From: Halorubrum lipolyticum DSM 21995
Lineage (GTDB): Archaea > Halobacteriota > Halobacteria > Halobacteriales > Haloferacaceae
Direction: 5' to 3'
Assembly: GCF_000337375.1 (NCBI RefSeq)
Contig: NZ_AOJG01000017.1
Location: 1-64,000, forward strand
DNA: 64,000 nt
The number at the start of each line of letters is the position of its first letter. Positions within the stretch are counted from its first letter, which is position 1. Both the position numbers and the translations under genes were made by a program. The notes beneath the pieces are model-generated. The model had not been told where the DNA came from. It ran no database searches and saw only the letters and a list, made by a program, of their open reading frames with translations. This document shows, one piece after another, positions 9,301 to 18,586 of this stretch.

Positions 9301-10410
9301 ATGCTGCTCGTCCTCTGCGTCGACCTCGACGACGACCTCGGCCGGAAGACGGGGATTCCCACGCCCGTCATCGGCGCCGACGAGGTCACCGAGGCCGCGG
9401 TCGCGCTCGCGACCGCCGACCCGGAGGACTCCGACGTGAACGTGCTCTTTCAGGGCGTCAACGTCTACGACGAACTGGCCGCCGGCGGCGAGTCGGTCGA
9501 GGTGGCGGCGGTCACCGGCGTCGACGGCTCCGACGTGCGGGCGAACCGCGCGGTGGGTCAAGAGGTCGACCGCGTGCTCGCCGAGCTGTCGACCGGCGAG
9601 GAGGTCTCGGCCGTCGTCATCACCGACGGCGCACAGGACGAGTCGGTCCTCCCGGTGATCCGCTCGCGGATGCCGATCGACGGGATGCGCCGCGTCGTCG
9701 TCCGACAGGCGCAGGACCTCGAATCGCTCTACTACACGATCAAGCAGGTGCTCGCGGACCCCGAGACCCGCGGCACGATCCTGGTGCCGCTCGGCGTGCT
9801 CCTCCTGATCTACCCGCTCGTCGTCGTCGCCAACCTGTTCAATATCGCCGGCGCGGCCGTCCTCGGGATCCTCTCCGGGATCCTCGGGCTCTACTCGCTG
9901 TTCCGCGGGCTCGGCCTCGAAGACACGGTCGACGGCGCGGCCGCGTCGGTTCGCAACGTGCTCTACACCGGGCGGGTGACGCTCGTCACCTACGTCGTCG
10001 CGCTCGCGCTGATCGTCGTGGGCGGGGTCCAGGGGATGGAAACCGTCGAGGTCGTCCGCGGCGTCCGCGGGGCGGGCATCACCGCCGGCGTCGCGCTCGC
10101 GGCGTTCGTCCACGGGTTCGTCCAGTGGCTCGCGGTCGCCGGGGTCACCTCCAGCCTCGGCCAGATCACCGACGAGTACCTCGCGGGTCGGTTCCGATGG
10201 CGGTACCTCAACGCGCCGTTTTACGTGCTCTCGATCGCCGTCGTGTTGTACGCGGTCTCCGGGTTCTTCCTCCCGGCCGCGCCGGGTGTGACCTCCCTCG
10301 AGCTCTCCGACCTCGCGATGGCGCTCGCGGCCGGGACGCTCACGGCGGTGTTGAGCACGCTCGCGTTCGCGGTCGCGGAGTCGCAGCTCCCGTCTGCGGA
10401 TCCGACGTGA
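9301..10410 (+). CDS. DUF373 family membrane protein
   Basis: A 369-residue archaeal protein. Residues 1-140 form a cytoplasmic alpha/beta domain that begins MLLVLCVDLDDDLGRKTG, with an acidic DLDDD motif and later VVITDGAQDESVLP. About six hydrophobic helices follow from residue ~160 to 360 (for example ILVPLGVLLLIYPLVVVANL). This matches DUF373, conserved across Euryarchaeota and of unknown function. An AT-rich AAAACATATG at 9267-9276 could be the promoter of a leaderless transcript. Confidence 0.85.
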   Translation: MLLVLCVDLDDDLGRKTGIPTPVIGADEVTEAAVALATADPEDSDVNVLFQGVNVYDELAAGGESVEVAAVTGVDGSDVRANRAVGQEVDRVLAELSTGEEVSAVVITDGAQDESVLPVIRSRMPIDGMRRVVVRQAQDLESLYYTIKQVLADPETRGTILVPLGVLLLIYPLVVVANLFNIAGAAVLGILSGILGLYSLFRGLGLEDTVDGAAASVRNVLYTGRVTLVTYVVALALIVVGGVQGMETVEVVRGVRGAGITAGVALAAFVHGFVQWLAVAGVTSSLGQITDEYLAGRFRWRYLNAPFYVLSIAVVLYAVSGFFLPAAPGVTSLELSDLAMALAAGTLTAVLSTLAFAVAESQLPSADPT

Positions 10411-10456
10411 AAAGACGACAACGACGCTCGTCCCCCGTCGATCGCCTCCCGACCCG

Positions 10457-11434
10457 CTACCGCGGCGTCCACTCCTCGCAGGCGTCCATGTCGTCCATCA
10501 GCTCGTCGTGATGGGCGCAGTACGGCTCCATCCCCTGCTCAGTCCGGACGTAATCGAACTGCGCGCAGTTCCCGCAGTAGGTGTCCCCCGGGCCGTCGCG
10601 CGCGGCGGGCGAGACGCCGGGAGTGACCGGGCCGCCCGGTCCGGCCGGGGCGTCGGAGCCGTCCCCGTCGCCCGTCCCGTCGAGCGGGGACCGGATGTCG
10701 GTCGCGGTCGCCCCGCCGTCGCTCACGCCCGTGGCGCCCGTGGTGCCCGTTCGGGGGGCCTCCATGCCGCCGCCGGAGCCCGTCGCGTTCGACGATCCGG
10801 TCGACTGCGACCCGGAGCCGCTCCCCCGCTGTCTGTTCGTCTGCGTCTCGACCTCGCCGTCGGGGGTGCCTCCGAGGAGCCCGACGCCGCCGCCCCGGTT
10901 GAGCTCGGCGCGGTCGACCTCGATCACCTTCGTCTCCCCCTTGTGAGTCACCTCCATCGTGACGGTGCCGCCGGGGTCGTTCCGGGTCTTGAAGTTGGCG
11001 ACCGCAACGAACACGCTCCACAGCGTCGTCGCCGCGCCGACGAAGTACAGCCCCGCGGTCGGCAGCGTGAGGTCAGTGAGCTCCGGGCGCGGGCCGCCGA
11101 CCCAGTGGTACGGGTAGGCGTACGCGAACAGCGCGACGCCGAGACACATCACGGCGGCCCCGACGATCGCGGCGACGCGGGTGTTGCGGTCCGCCGGGAG
11201 CACGGTCATCACGCCGAGAAACACCAGGGGGACGCCCACGCCGCCGAGCACGCCGCCGAGCCGCCGCGCCTCGGCGGAGCTGTAGCCGCTCGGGAGGACG
11301 ACCTCCGCGGCGACGAAGAGCCCGGCGACGAGCAGCAGCGTTCCGGCGACGAACGAGCCCACGCCGAGGTACAGCCGACGCGGGTCGACCTCGGAGCGTC
11401 CCCGCCCGCCGTACGCCTCCGAGAGACTGGTCAT
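10457..11434 (-). CDS. Four-helix membrane protein with C-terminal zinc-binding tail (DUF7139-like)
   Basis: A 325-residue protein. Residues ~20-140 hold four transmembrane helices (first LYLGVGSFVAGTLLLVAGLF). A short cytoplasmic domain follows (VTMEVTHKGETKVIEVDRAE), then a Gly/Ser/Thr-rich linker of about 90 residues and a compact C-terminal Cys/His cluster (DTYCGNCAQFDYVRTEQG, then YCAHHDELMDDMDACEEW) that probably binds one zinc. The architecture matches a haloarchaeal family of unknown function. The longer reading enters the neighbouring P-loop gene in a different frame and was rejected. Confidence 0.75.
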   Translation of the reverse strand: MTSLSEAYGGRGRSEVDPRRLYLGVGSFVAGTLLLVAGLFVAAEVVLPSGYSSAEARRLGGVLGGVGVPLVFLGVMTVLPADRNTRVAAIVGAAVMCLGVALFAYAYPYHWVGGPRPELTDLTLPTAGLYFVGAATTLWSVFVAVANFKTRNDPGGTVTMEVTHKGETKVIEVDRAELNRGGGVGLLGGTPDGEVETQTNRQRGSGSGSQSTGSSNATGSGGGMEAPRTGTTGATGVSDGGATATDIRSPLDGTGDGDGSDAPAGPGGPVTPGVSPAARDGPGDTYCGNCAQFDYVRTEQGMEPYCAHHDELMDDMDACEEWTPR

Positions 11435-11535
11435 ACGCGCCCTACGTCGTCCTCCCTGAAAACAGTATGTCAGACGTTCGCCCGCGGTGGGGGAGGGGAC
11501 GAAGACGGGCCCGACCGGTCGCCCGGCTTCCCCTC

Positions 11536-12597
11536 TCAGATCAGCGCGTCGACATCGACGTGGGCGCCGAGCAGCTCCGCCATCCGCTCGACGGTGCGCG
11601 CGTCGCGGGTGCGCCCCCCGCGGACGACGCCCTCGGCCCGGTCGATCGTGGTGACTGTGTCGGTGTTCACCGCGAGGACGGGCTTGCCGGCGTCGGCCGC
11701 CTTGCCGAGCACGGCGCCGGAGGGGCGGTGGCCGCCGGTGAGGACGAGGCAGGCGACGCCGGAGGCCTCGAGCGCCGCGGTCTGGACGTCGGCGCGGTCG
11801 CCGCCGGTGATGACGGCGGCGTCGCGGGCCCGCCGGAAGTAGCGGAGCGCCTCGTCGCCCCCCATCGCGCCGACGAGGAAGCGCTCGACGAAGCCGTCGG
11901 TCGGGGCGTCGGTGAGCAGCTCCGCGCCGATCTCGTCGGCGAGCTCGCCGACGGTGACGCCGGCCAGCTCCTTCTCGGTGGGGATGGCGCCGAACACCGT
12001 GATCCCCTTCGACTCGAGGAACGGGATCCCGTCCTGGTCGAGCGACTCGAACGCGTCGTCGGAGACCTTGTTGAACACGACCCCAGCGAGCCGGTCGCCG
12101 AACGCGTCGGCGGCCGCGAGCACGTCGTCGAGGTCGTTCGGCGACTCGTACCCCGCGACGAGCACCACCCGCGCGCCGAGCAACTCGGCCACGTCCACGT
12201 CGGTCAGGTCGACGACGCCGCCCGTCGTCCAGCTGCCGCCGCCCTCGATGAACATCTGGTCGCGGTCGGCCGCGAGCTCCTCGTACTCCTCGCGGATCCG
12301 ATCGCTCAGCGCGCCGGCGTCCTCGGTGCCGCGGATCGCGCCCTCGACGAACGTCGGCGAGTAGACGACGGGCTCCATCTGGTGCATCTCCGCGTCGAGA
12401 CCGAGTACCTCGCGGGCGAGCATGGGGTCCTGATCGAGCGTCTTGCCGACGTTCGACTGGAGCCGCGTCCCCTTCGGCTTCATGTAGCCGACGCTGCGGT
12501 CGCGGTCGGCGGCGAGTCGCGCGAGCGCGACGGTGATCGCTGTCTTTCCGGCGCCTTCTCCGGTCGCGGTGACGAGTGTCGTGGGTGTGTCTGTCAT
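11536..12597 (-). CDS. BioD-like P-loop / DRTGG-domain protein (phosphotransacetylase N-terminal family)
   Basis: A 353-residue protein homologous to the N-terminal regulatory part of long bacterial phosphotransacetylases. The P-loop GEGAGKTAITVAL is at residues ~13-25, and EGGGSWTTGGVVDL follows in the BioD-like domain. The DRTGG domain spans about 215-320 (VITGGDRADVQTAAL, then LTGGHRPSG). There is no catalytic Pta domain. Its start codon overlaps the stop of the acetate-CoA ligase gene (ATGA), so both are surely co-transcribed. A role in sensing nucleotides to tune acetyl-CoA/acetate conversion is plausible but inferred. Confidence 0.85.
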   Translation of the reverse strand: MTDTPTTLVTATGEGAGKTAITVALARLAADRDRSVGYMKPKGTRLQSNVGKTLDQDPMLAREVLGLDAEMHQMEPVVYSPTFVEGAIRGTEDAGALSDRIREEYEELAADRDQMFIEGGGSWTTGGVVDLTDVDVAELLGARVVLVAGYESPNDLDDVLAAADAFGDRLAGVVFNKVSDDAFESLDQDGIPFLESKGITVFGAIPTEKELAGVTVGELADEIGAELLTDAPTDGFVERFLVGAMGGDEALRYFRRARDAAVITGGDRADVQTAALEASGVACLVLTGGHRPSGAVLGKAADAGKPVLAVNTDTVTTIDRAEGVVRGGRTRDARTVERMAELLGAHVDVDALI

Positions 12598-14708
12598 GAG
12601 TCGAGTTTCTCCGGGTCAACCGTAAGTCTCACGTCGACGGCGGCGGCGTTCGTGCCGCCGTCGGCGTCGGGCAGTGCGACGAGCGGGTTGATGTCGAGCT
12701 CGAGGATGGCCGGGAAGTCGGTGACCAGCTGCGAGAGTCGGCCGATCGTCTCGATCACGGCGTCGACGTCGACCGGGTCGCGGCCGCGGGCGCCGCGCAG
12801 CAGCGGCGCCGACTGGATCTCCTCGGTCATCTCGCGGGCCTCCGGCTCGGAGACGGGCGCGACGCGGAAGGTGGTGTCCTCCATCACCTCCACGAAGATC
12901 CCGCCGAGCCCGAACATCAGGAGCGGGCCGAACTGCGGGTCGCGGTTCATGCCGACGATCGTCTCGACGCCGTCGTCCAGATCGACCATCTCCTGCACCT
13001 GCACGCCGAGCACGGTCGCGTCCGGCTGGTAGTTGCGCGCGCGGGTGATGAGGTCCTCGTAGGTGTCGACCACGTCCGCGTCCGAGACGCCGACGGCGAC
13101 GCCGCCGATGTCGGACTTGTGGAGGATGTCCGGCGAGACGATCTTCATGACCACGTCGCCGTCGATCCCGGCGGCCACCTCGCTCGCGTCTCCGGGGCTG
13201 TCGACGATCTCGCCGGCGGGCGTGGGAATGCCGTACGCCTCGAGCAGCTCCATCGCCTCGACGCCGAGGCGGTTGTCGTCGCGGTCGCGCACCGTGCCGA
13301 GTATCTCGGCGGCGCGCTCGCGGTCGACGTCGAACGACATCGGGTCGGCGTACTCGCGAGCCTTGATGTCGCGGTACCGCGCGAGCGTCGCGAGGCTGTC
13401 GATCCCGCGGGCGGGGTCGAAGTAGCAGGGGATCCCCTTCGCCTGCAGCTGCTGTTTCGGCTCGCGGGTCCGGTCGCCGCCCATCAGGCAGGCGGCGACG
13501 GGCGCGTCCATCTCCTCGCTGACCGCCTCGATGGCGTCCGCGAGGTCCGCGAAGTCGATCGTCGCCGTCGGCGCGGCCAGCACGAGGGCGGCCCCGACGT
13601 TGTCGTCGGCGACGGTGATCTCCAGCGCCTCGCGGAACCGCTCCACGTCGGCGTCGCCGATCACGTCGACCGGGTTGTGGATGTTCGCCTCGTCGGGCAT
13701 CGACTCGCGGAGCGCGTCGCTCGTCTCCGCGGTGAACGACGCCATGTCGAGGTCGGCGTCGCCGACCGCGTCGGTCGCCATCACGCCGGGGCCGCCGGCG
13801 TTGGTGACGATCGCGACGCTATCCGTGTCGGGGAGCGGCTGGCTGCCGAGGATGCCCGCCGAGTCGAACAGTTCGTCGACCGACTCAGCGCGGATGACGC
13901 CCGCCTGATCGAGGCCGGCCTCGTACGCCTTGTCGGAGCCGGCGAGGGTGCCGGTATGCGAGGAGGCGGCCTGCGCGCCGGCGCTGGTTCGCCCCGACTT
14001 CACGGCGACGATCGGGGTGTCCTGCGTCGTCTCGCGGGCGGCCTCGATGAACTCGCGGCCGTCCTCGATCCCCTCGAGGTAGCCGATGATCACGTCGGTC
14101 TCCTCGTCTGCGCCCCAGTGGTCGACGAAGTCGGTCTCGTCGAGGACGGCCTTGTTCCCCAGCGAGACCACGTCCTTGAAGCCGATCCCGTTGTCGTTGG
14201 CCCAGTCGAGGACCGCGGTGACGAACGCGCCGGACTGGCTCATGAAGGAGAGCCCGCCCGGGAGCGCGTTCTCCGGACCGAACGTCGCGTTCATGCCCGA
14301 GGGCGTCGACATGATCCCCAGGCTGTTGGGGCCGACGAGGTTGAGGTCGTACTCGTCGGCTATCTCCGCGAGGCGCCGCTCCCTCGCAGCCCCGTCCTCT
14401 CCCGTCTCGCCGAACCCGGCGGTGATCACGACGACGTTCCGGACGCCGGCCTCGCCGCACGCCTCGATCGCGTCCAGCACGATCGACGGCGGCACGACGA
14501 CCACGGCGACGTCGGCGTCCGCGTCGGACACCTCGTCGACGCAGGGCGTCCCGAGCACCTCGTCGTAGTTCGGGTTGACGGGAACGGTGTCGCCGTCGAA
14601 GTCGTCGAGCAGATTCGACGTGACGGCGCGACCGACAGCTCCCTCTCGGGAGGTCGCGCCGACGACGGCGACCCGGTCCGGGTCGAACATCTCGTTGAGC
14701 GTACCCAT
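12594..14708 (-). CDS. acd: ADP-forming acetate-CoA ligase (fused alpha-beta)
   Basis: A 704-residue enzyme that converts acetyl-CoA + ADP + Pi to acetate + CoA + ATP, the archaeal substrate-level phosphorylation step. Residues 1-460 are the alpha part: a CoA-binding fold (VAVVGATSREGAVGRAV), the succinyl-CoA-synthetase-like segment LGIMSTPSGMNATFGP, and SSHTGTLAGSD, holding the phosphorylated histidine. Residues ~475-704 are the beta part with an ATP-grasp domain (VVMKIVSPDILHKSDIGGV, then LELDINPLVALP). Fusion of the two halves is normal in haloarchaea. It is the first gene of a two-gene operon with the P-loop/DRTGG protein. Confidence 0.95.
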   Translation of the reverse strand: MGTLNEMFDPDRVAVVGATSREGAVGRAVTSNLLDDFDGDTVPVNPNYDEVLGTPCVDEVSDADADVAVVVVPPSIVLDAIEACGEAGVRNVVVITAGFGETGEDGAARERRLAEIADEYDLNLVGPNSLGIMSTPSGMNATFGPENALPGGLSFMSQSGAFVTAVLDWANDNGIGFKDVVSLGNKAVLDETDFVDHWGADEETDVIIGYLEGIEDGREFIEAARETTQDTPIVAVKSGRTSAGAQAASSHTGTLAGSDKAYEAGLDQAGVIRAESVDELFDSAGILGSQPLPDTDSVAIVTNAGGPGVMATDAVGDADLDMASFTAETSDALRESMPDEANIHNPVDVIGDADVERFREALEITVADDNVGAALVLAAPTATIDFADLADAIEAVSEEMDAPVAACLMGGDRTREPKQQLQAKGIPCYFDPARGIDSLATLARYRDIKAREYADPMSFDVDRERAAEILGTVRDRDDNRLGVEAMELLEAYGIPTPAGEIVDSPGDASEVAAGIDGDVVMKIVSPDILHKSDIGGVAVGVSDADVVDTYEDLITRARNYQPDATVLGVQVQEMVDLDDGVETIVGMNRDPQFGPLLMFGLGGIFVEVMEDTTFRVAPVSEPEAREMTEEIQSAPLLRGARGRDPVDVDAVIETIGRLSQLVTDFPAILELDINPLVALPDADGGTNAAAVDVRLTVDPEKLDS

Positions 14709-14946
14709 CGGTACGTAACTATACGCACCGACGGTTTAAGATCGACGGGAGCGTTCTCATACCCTGAATATTAATGAACAACCGATCGGATCGACACCCC
14801 ACTCGCTCGAGGACCGGCAGGGCGATCCCCCGATCGGTCCCGAATTCCGCCGCTTCGGCCGATCGCCCGATCGTCGCTCGGTCGCTCCCTCGTCTTTCCC
14901 CTCGCGCGCTTCGTCTTTGGTCGACTCGCCCTCGCGCGCCTCGTCG

Positions 14947-16701
14947 CTAATCCGTTCCCTCCGTCTCGTCTCCGTCCTCGCGCCGCTCCGGTTCCGCGGG
15001 AGCGGCGCCGTCCGTTCGCATCCGCGCGTCGGCTCCCCCGACTCCGCCCGTCTTCGGCCGGTTCGAGAGACTCGCCTCCCGGGAGCCGTCATCGCTCGGG
15101 TCGGTCTTCGCGTTCGGGACCGTGAGCGTCACGACGTTCCCGTCGGCGTGGGTGTCGAAGGTGAGGTCGCCGCCCGACCGGTTCGCGACCCAGTAGACGA
15201 GCCACAGGCCCATCCCCCCGGTGTGGCGGAGGTCGTCCATCTCCCACCGGTCGGTGATGACGTACCGCTCCTCGACCGGGATCGGCGGGCAGTTGTCGCG
15301 GATCGACACCTCGATCGCCTCGTCTGTCGCGCGCACGTCGATCCGAACTCGCGGCGTCGATTCCGCGTGTTCGAGGGCGTTCTCGACCAGCTCGGCGATC
15401 GCGTAGTCGAGCTCCGGATGCGTGAACGCCCTCGCGTTCGGCGGGTACGCGACCGACACCCGCGGGGGCGGCGATCCGCCGCCGTTCGCATTCTCGTCGG
15501 TCGTCTCTCCGCCCGCCGCCCACTCCGCGCTCTCCGTCTCGCCCGCCGGTTCGGCTGTCTTCGTACTCCGGTCGTCGACCGGCTCGCGGTAGCTGACGTC
15601 GAGCGGCTCGTCGCAGTCGTCGACGACCATCCCGAGCGCCTCTTCGACCACCGGCGCGACCTCGACCGCTCGGGGCGACCCGCGCTGTCGCAGCAGGTCG
15701 ATCACGCCGCGCTGCTTCTCCGCTGTCGTCAGCAGGTCGGAGGCGATCCGGCGGATCGTCTCCGCGTGCTCCCGTACGTCCGCGCCGAGTTCGGCGAGCG
15801 CGAGGGGGTCGATCTGATCGCCTCCGGGAGCCGCGTCATCCCCCCGCGCTTCCGGATCGAACGCGTCCGCCGCGTCGACGGCGTCGGCGATACGCTCCGC
15901 GGTCCCGTCGACGATATTCATGTCGTTGCGGATCGTGTGTCGCAGGAGGTTGTCCATCACGGCGAGCTGCCGCTCGCGGCGGTACTCCTCGGTGACATCG
16001 CGAGCGAACCCGGCGACCGCGACGACCTCGCCGTTCTCTATCACGGGCTCACCGGGCACGCGGACCCACTTCGTGACGCCGTCGGCGGACCCCAGCCGGT
16101 AGTCGATCAGCGTCGACTCGCCGTTCGAGAGCCGGTTCATCGCCCGCTCGACGTACGAGCGGTCGTCGGGGTGGATCGCGTCGAGAAAGACCTCGGGTCG
16201 CCGTTCGAGCGCGTCAGCCGACACGCCGAAGACCGCTTCGACGGCGTCGTTGACGAACAGCAGCTCGTCCCACTCGGAAGAGAACATCCAGAACACGTCG
16301 GCGGACACCGACGCGATCGTCTCCAGTCGGCGCCGGGACTCGACCTCGGCCGTGATGTCCCGCGAAGTCAACACGTATCCGTCGATCCCCGTCTTCGCGG
16401 GCGGGTGCAGCGTCGTTCGGAGCCACACCCAGCCGCCGTCTGCCGTGCGGTACCGATACTCGAGCGATTCGTCGGGCACCGGCTCGCCGGAGGCGATCCG
16501 CGCGAAGGTCTCTCGGAGCCGCGCCTCGTCCTCGGGGTGAAGGAGCGCGAAGGCGTCCGTCCCGACGAGCTCGTCCGATCGAAACCCGAGCAGGTCGGTG
16601 ACGGCCGCGTTGAGGTGCCGGAAGATCCCGTCGTCGTCGAGGACCGCGATCTTGTCTCCCGCGAGATCCAGAAGGACTTCGGGATCCGGCGACTCGGCCA
16701 T
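14947..16701 (-). CDS. PAS-domain sensor histidine kinase (soluble)
   Basis: A 584-residue protein without membrane helices. PAS domain 1 is at ~10-120 (ending YVLTSRDITAEVESRRRLE) and PAS domain 2 at ~125-240 (VFGVSADALERRPEVFL, ending GFARDVTEEYRRERQL). The phospho-acceptor motif LLRHTIRNDMNIVDG is at ~250, the N-box ELVENALEHAEST at ~450, and a G-box region with GGMGLWLVYWV follows. This is the haloarchaeal PAS-HATPase layout. The C-terminal 50 residues are low-complexity acidic. No response regulator gene is adjacent, so its partner is unknown. The 238-base stretch upstream (14709-14946 on the other side) holds no gene. Confidence 0.88.
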   Translation of the reverse strand: MAESPDPEVLLDLAGDKIAVLDDDGIFRHLNAAVTDLLGFRSDELVGTDAFALLHPEDEARLRETFARIASGEPVPDESLEYRYRTADGGWVWLRTTLHPPAKTGIDGYVLTSRDITAEVESRRRLETIASVSADVFWMFSSEWDELLFVNDAVEAVFGVSADALERRPEVFLDAIHPDDRSYVERAMNRLSNGESTLIDYRLGSADGVTKWVRVPGEPVIENGEVVAVAGFARDVTEEYRRERQLAVMDNLLRHTIRNDMNIVDGTAERIADAVDAADAFDPEARGDDAAPGGDQIDPLALAELGADVREHAETIRRIASDLLTTAEKQRGVIDLLRQRGSPRAVEVAPVVEEALGMVVDDCDEPLDVSYREPVDDRSTKTAEPAGETESAEWAAGGETTDENANGGGSPPPRVSVAYPPNARAFTHPELDYAIAELVENALEHAESTPRVRIDVRATDEAIEVSIRDNCPPIPVEERYVITDRWEMDDLRHTGGMGLWLVYWVANRSGGDLTFDTHADGNVVTLTVPNAKTDPSDDGSREASLSNRPKTGGVGGADARMRTDGAAPAEPERREDGDETEGTD

Positions 16702-16847
16702 ACGGAACCGCTTCGCGAGCCGATTGATAAGACTGACCGCCCGATTATCACGCGAGAAATCTCTCGGAGTCGCGATCGGGCGGTCGCCGCAGTCAGGTGG
16801 TTATCGCAATTAGGCGGTCACCGCGGTCAGTCGACCGAGACGCGCGC

Positions 16848-17237
16848 TCAGTCGGCCGAGACGCTGGTGGTGTCGAACGCGGCGCTCACCGGGTCGCTCG
16901 CCGAGTCGTCGACGGTCAGCGTGACGCCGTCGTCGCCGAGCTCGATGGCGGCGTCGGTCGCGCCACGCGTGTACTCCGCCGCGTGGTCGCCGTCGGGGTC
17001 GAAGCGGACTCCCTCGACCAGCAAGGGAGTCTCGCTGAGCCGTTCGACCTTTCGGTAGGCGGTCGAGAGCGCGATGTCGCACGCGTCGGCCAGCTCGCTC
17101 GTCGTCATCGCCGTGTCGGCCGCCCCGAGGATCGCGCGGCAGTCGGGGTCCGCGAGTGCGTCGAACGTGTCGTCGAGCGTCTCGTCGCCTTCCGTCACGG
17201 TCGTCGGTCCGGTCGCCTGCAGCGCGTTTCGCTTCAT
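16848..17237 (-). CDS. Winged-helix (ArsR-like) transcriptional regulator
   Basis: A 129-residue protein. Residues ~20-85 form a winged helix: TFDALADPDCRAILGAADTA, then the recognition region MTTSELADACDIALSTAYRK and VERLSETPLLVEG. The C-terminal 50 residues are beta-rich (GVTLTVDDSASDPVSAAF). It belongs to the broad haloarchaeal HTH group often called ArsR-like. The start at 17237 gives the usual N-terminus, and the long upstream extension covers the opposite regulator gene and was rejected. It is divergent from the gene at 17532, with which it shares an AT-rich promoter spot. Confidence 0.8.
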   Translation of the reverse strand: MKRNALQATGPTTVTEGDETLDDTFDALADPDCRAILGAADTAMTTSELADACDIALSTAYRKVERLSETPLLVEGVRFDPDGDHAAEYTRGATDAAIELGDDGVTLTVDDSASDPVSAAFDTTSVSAD

Positions 17238-17290
17238 GGATGTAGGTACCGCCTCCGCCCTCCCCAACACCGTCCCTGCATATGCGGGGT

Positions 17291-17300
17291 GTTTTATAAG
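17291..17300. promoter_or_regulatory. Bidirectional TATA-like element between two divergent regulators
   Basis: GTTTTATAAG reads as CTTATAAAAC on the other strand, so it can serve as a TATA box in either direction. It lies 54 bases before the minus-strand regulator start and about 230 bases before the plus-strand regulator start. No other AT-rich box is evident in 17238-17531, so one or both divergent genes probably use it. Confidence 0.45.
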
Positions 17301-17308
17301 CGCGAGCG

Positions 17309-17408
17309 GATCGGCGGGGGACGGCGGGGGACGGCAGGGGACGACGGGGGCGGCGGGGGACGGCGGGGGACGGCGGGAGGCGGCGGGAGGCGGCGGGGGC
17401 GGCGGGTG
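17309..17408. repeat. G-rich tandem repeat (consensus GGCGGGGGAC)
   Basis: About ten imperfect copies of a 9-10 base G-rich unit run between the divergent regulators, all G on the plus strand. Runs of three to five Gs recur every ten bases, which is the pattern of a G-quadruplex-forming tract. The tract would lie in a long 5' leader of the downstream regulator if transcription starts at the TATA-like box at 17291. The remaining bases to 17531 contain shorter GTGCGAGGG repeats and no gene. Confidence 0.8.
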
Positions 17409-17531
17409 ATTGACGTGCGAGGGCGAGGGCCGGCGTGCGAGGGAGGGCCGACGTGCGAGATTGACGAGCGACGACGCCGGCGAGCGGACGGCGTCAACGT
17501 TTTGCCCGGCGGCGGACACGAACGGACGCAG

Positions 17532-18167
17532 ATGGGATCCGGAATCAGAGCGGAGGTCTCGCTCCCGACGGCGGCGCCCTCCCCGTTCGACGGCGTGGTC
17601 GACGGGTCGACGCCGATCTACAGCGTCGCGCGCAGCGCGTCGAACGACGACCCGGAGACGGTCGTCCTCGAGTTCATCGCCGACGCGGACCTCCCGGTCC
17701 CGAAGGGAGTCGAGGTCGTGTTCGACTACGGCGCCAAGGCCGCCTACCGGTTCGAGGCGCCCTGCGTCGAGGCGTCGCCGTTCTCGGTGCTCGACCGCCA
17801 CGGCGTCCCCATCTCGGAGACCACGATCCGCGACGGGCGGCTGGTCGTCACCTTCCACGCGACCGACCTGCCGACGCTCCGTTCCGTGCTCGACGAGTTC
17901 CGGGAGTCCTGTCCCGACATGCAGGTGCTGCGACTGCTCCAGTCGTCGTCGACGCCCGAGGAGTCGGACCTGGTCACCGTCGACCGGAGCGAGCTGACGG
18001 AGCGCCAGCGCGAGGTGCTCACCGCCGCCTACGACGCCGGGTACTTCGACCACCCGAAGGGGGCAAACGCCGGCGAGGTCGCCGAGTCGCTCGGCATCGA
18101 CCGGTCGACGTTCTCGGAGCACATGGCGGCCGCACAGCGGAAGCTGCTCTCGACGCTGCTCGACTGA
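17532..18167 (+). CDS. Bat-type HTH transcriptional regulator (HTH-10 domain)
   Basis: A 211-residue regulator. The C-terminal ~55 residues carry the bacterio-opsin-activator HTH: LTERQREVLTAAYDAGYFDH, then ANAGEVAESLGIDRSTFSEH and the final helix. The N-terminal 150 residues resemble the short sensor half of small Bat-like proteins (ETVVLEFIADADLPVPKGVE, later LRSVLDEFRESCPDMQVLRL) without a PAS or GAF domain. Such proteins regulate diverse haloarchaeal genes; the target is unknown. The ATG at 17532 is preferred over GTG codons within the repeat tract. Confidence 0.85.
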   Translation: MGSGIRAEVSLPTAAPSPFDGVVDGSTPIYSVARSASNDDPETVVLEFIADADLPVPKGVEVVFDYGAKAAYRFEAPCVEASPFSVLDRHGVPISETTIRDGRLVVTFHATDLPTLRSVLDEFRESCPDMQVLRLLQSSSTPEESDLVTVDRSELTERQREVLTAAYDAGYFDHPKGANAGEVAESLGIDRSTFSEHMAAAQRKLLSTLLD

Positions 18168-18280
18168 TCGGACGGGCCTCGTCGCTCGTCCCGTCGGAGC
18201 TCGGACTCCCGACCTGTCGGATTCCTGTCGATCAGGAATCCGATCCATTCTTCATGTGGGTTGGTGTCGTACTCGGAGCC

Positions 18281-18436
18281 ATGACGAGTTCACAGACGCA
18301 CACCTTCGTCTGTCAGGAGTGTCGCCGGTCGATCGAGGTGGACGGCGCGATGCGGGCGACGCTGCTCGAGACGGGCTGTGTCGTCTGCGGCGCGCCCGTC
18401 ACCGAGAGCGATATCGCGGACCTGCAGACCGCGTAG
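18281..18436 (+). CDS. Small zinc-ribbon protein (paralogue of the gene at 30126)
   Basis: A 51-residue protein with two Cys pairs, FVCQECRRSIEVDG and TGCVVCGAPVTESD, that form a compact zinc ribbon. It resembles the haloarchaeal DUF7560 zinc-ribbon family. A second copy of the same layout lies at 30126-30263. Its job is unknown; such mini-proteins may bind nucleic acid or partner proteins. Confidence 0.75.
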   Translation: MTSSQTHTFVCQECRRSIEVDGAMRATLLETGCVVCGAPVTESDIADLQTA

Positions 18437-18586
18437 CGGTCGGCGTCTCGTTCGCCCTTTCGCGCTCACGCGTCCAGTCCTCGGCGGCGTCCCCCGATAC
18501 TGACGGCGCCCCTCGGTACCGACGGCGTCGCCGCCCCCTCACCCGGTCTCGTGTCCTTTATCCCCTCGTACGCAGAGAGGGATCGT

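Noticed and set aside
7356-9389. 677-codon version of the radical SAM protein
   Set aside because: The extra N-terminal 345 codons are antisense to the DUF6517-like lipoprotein gene; the family start is the ATG at 8354.
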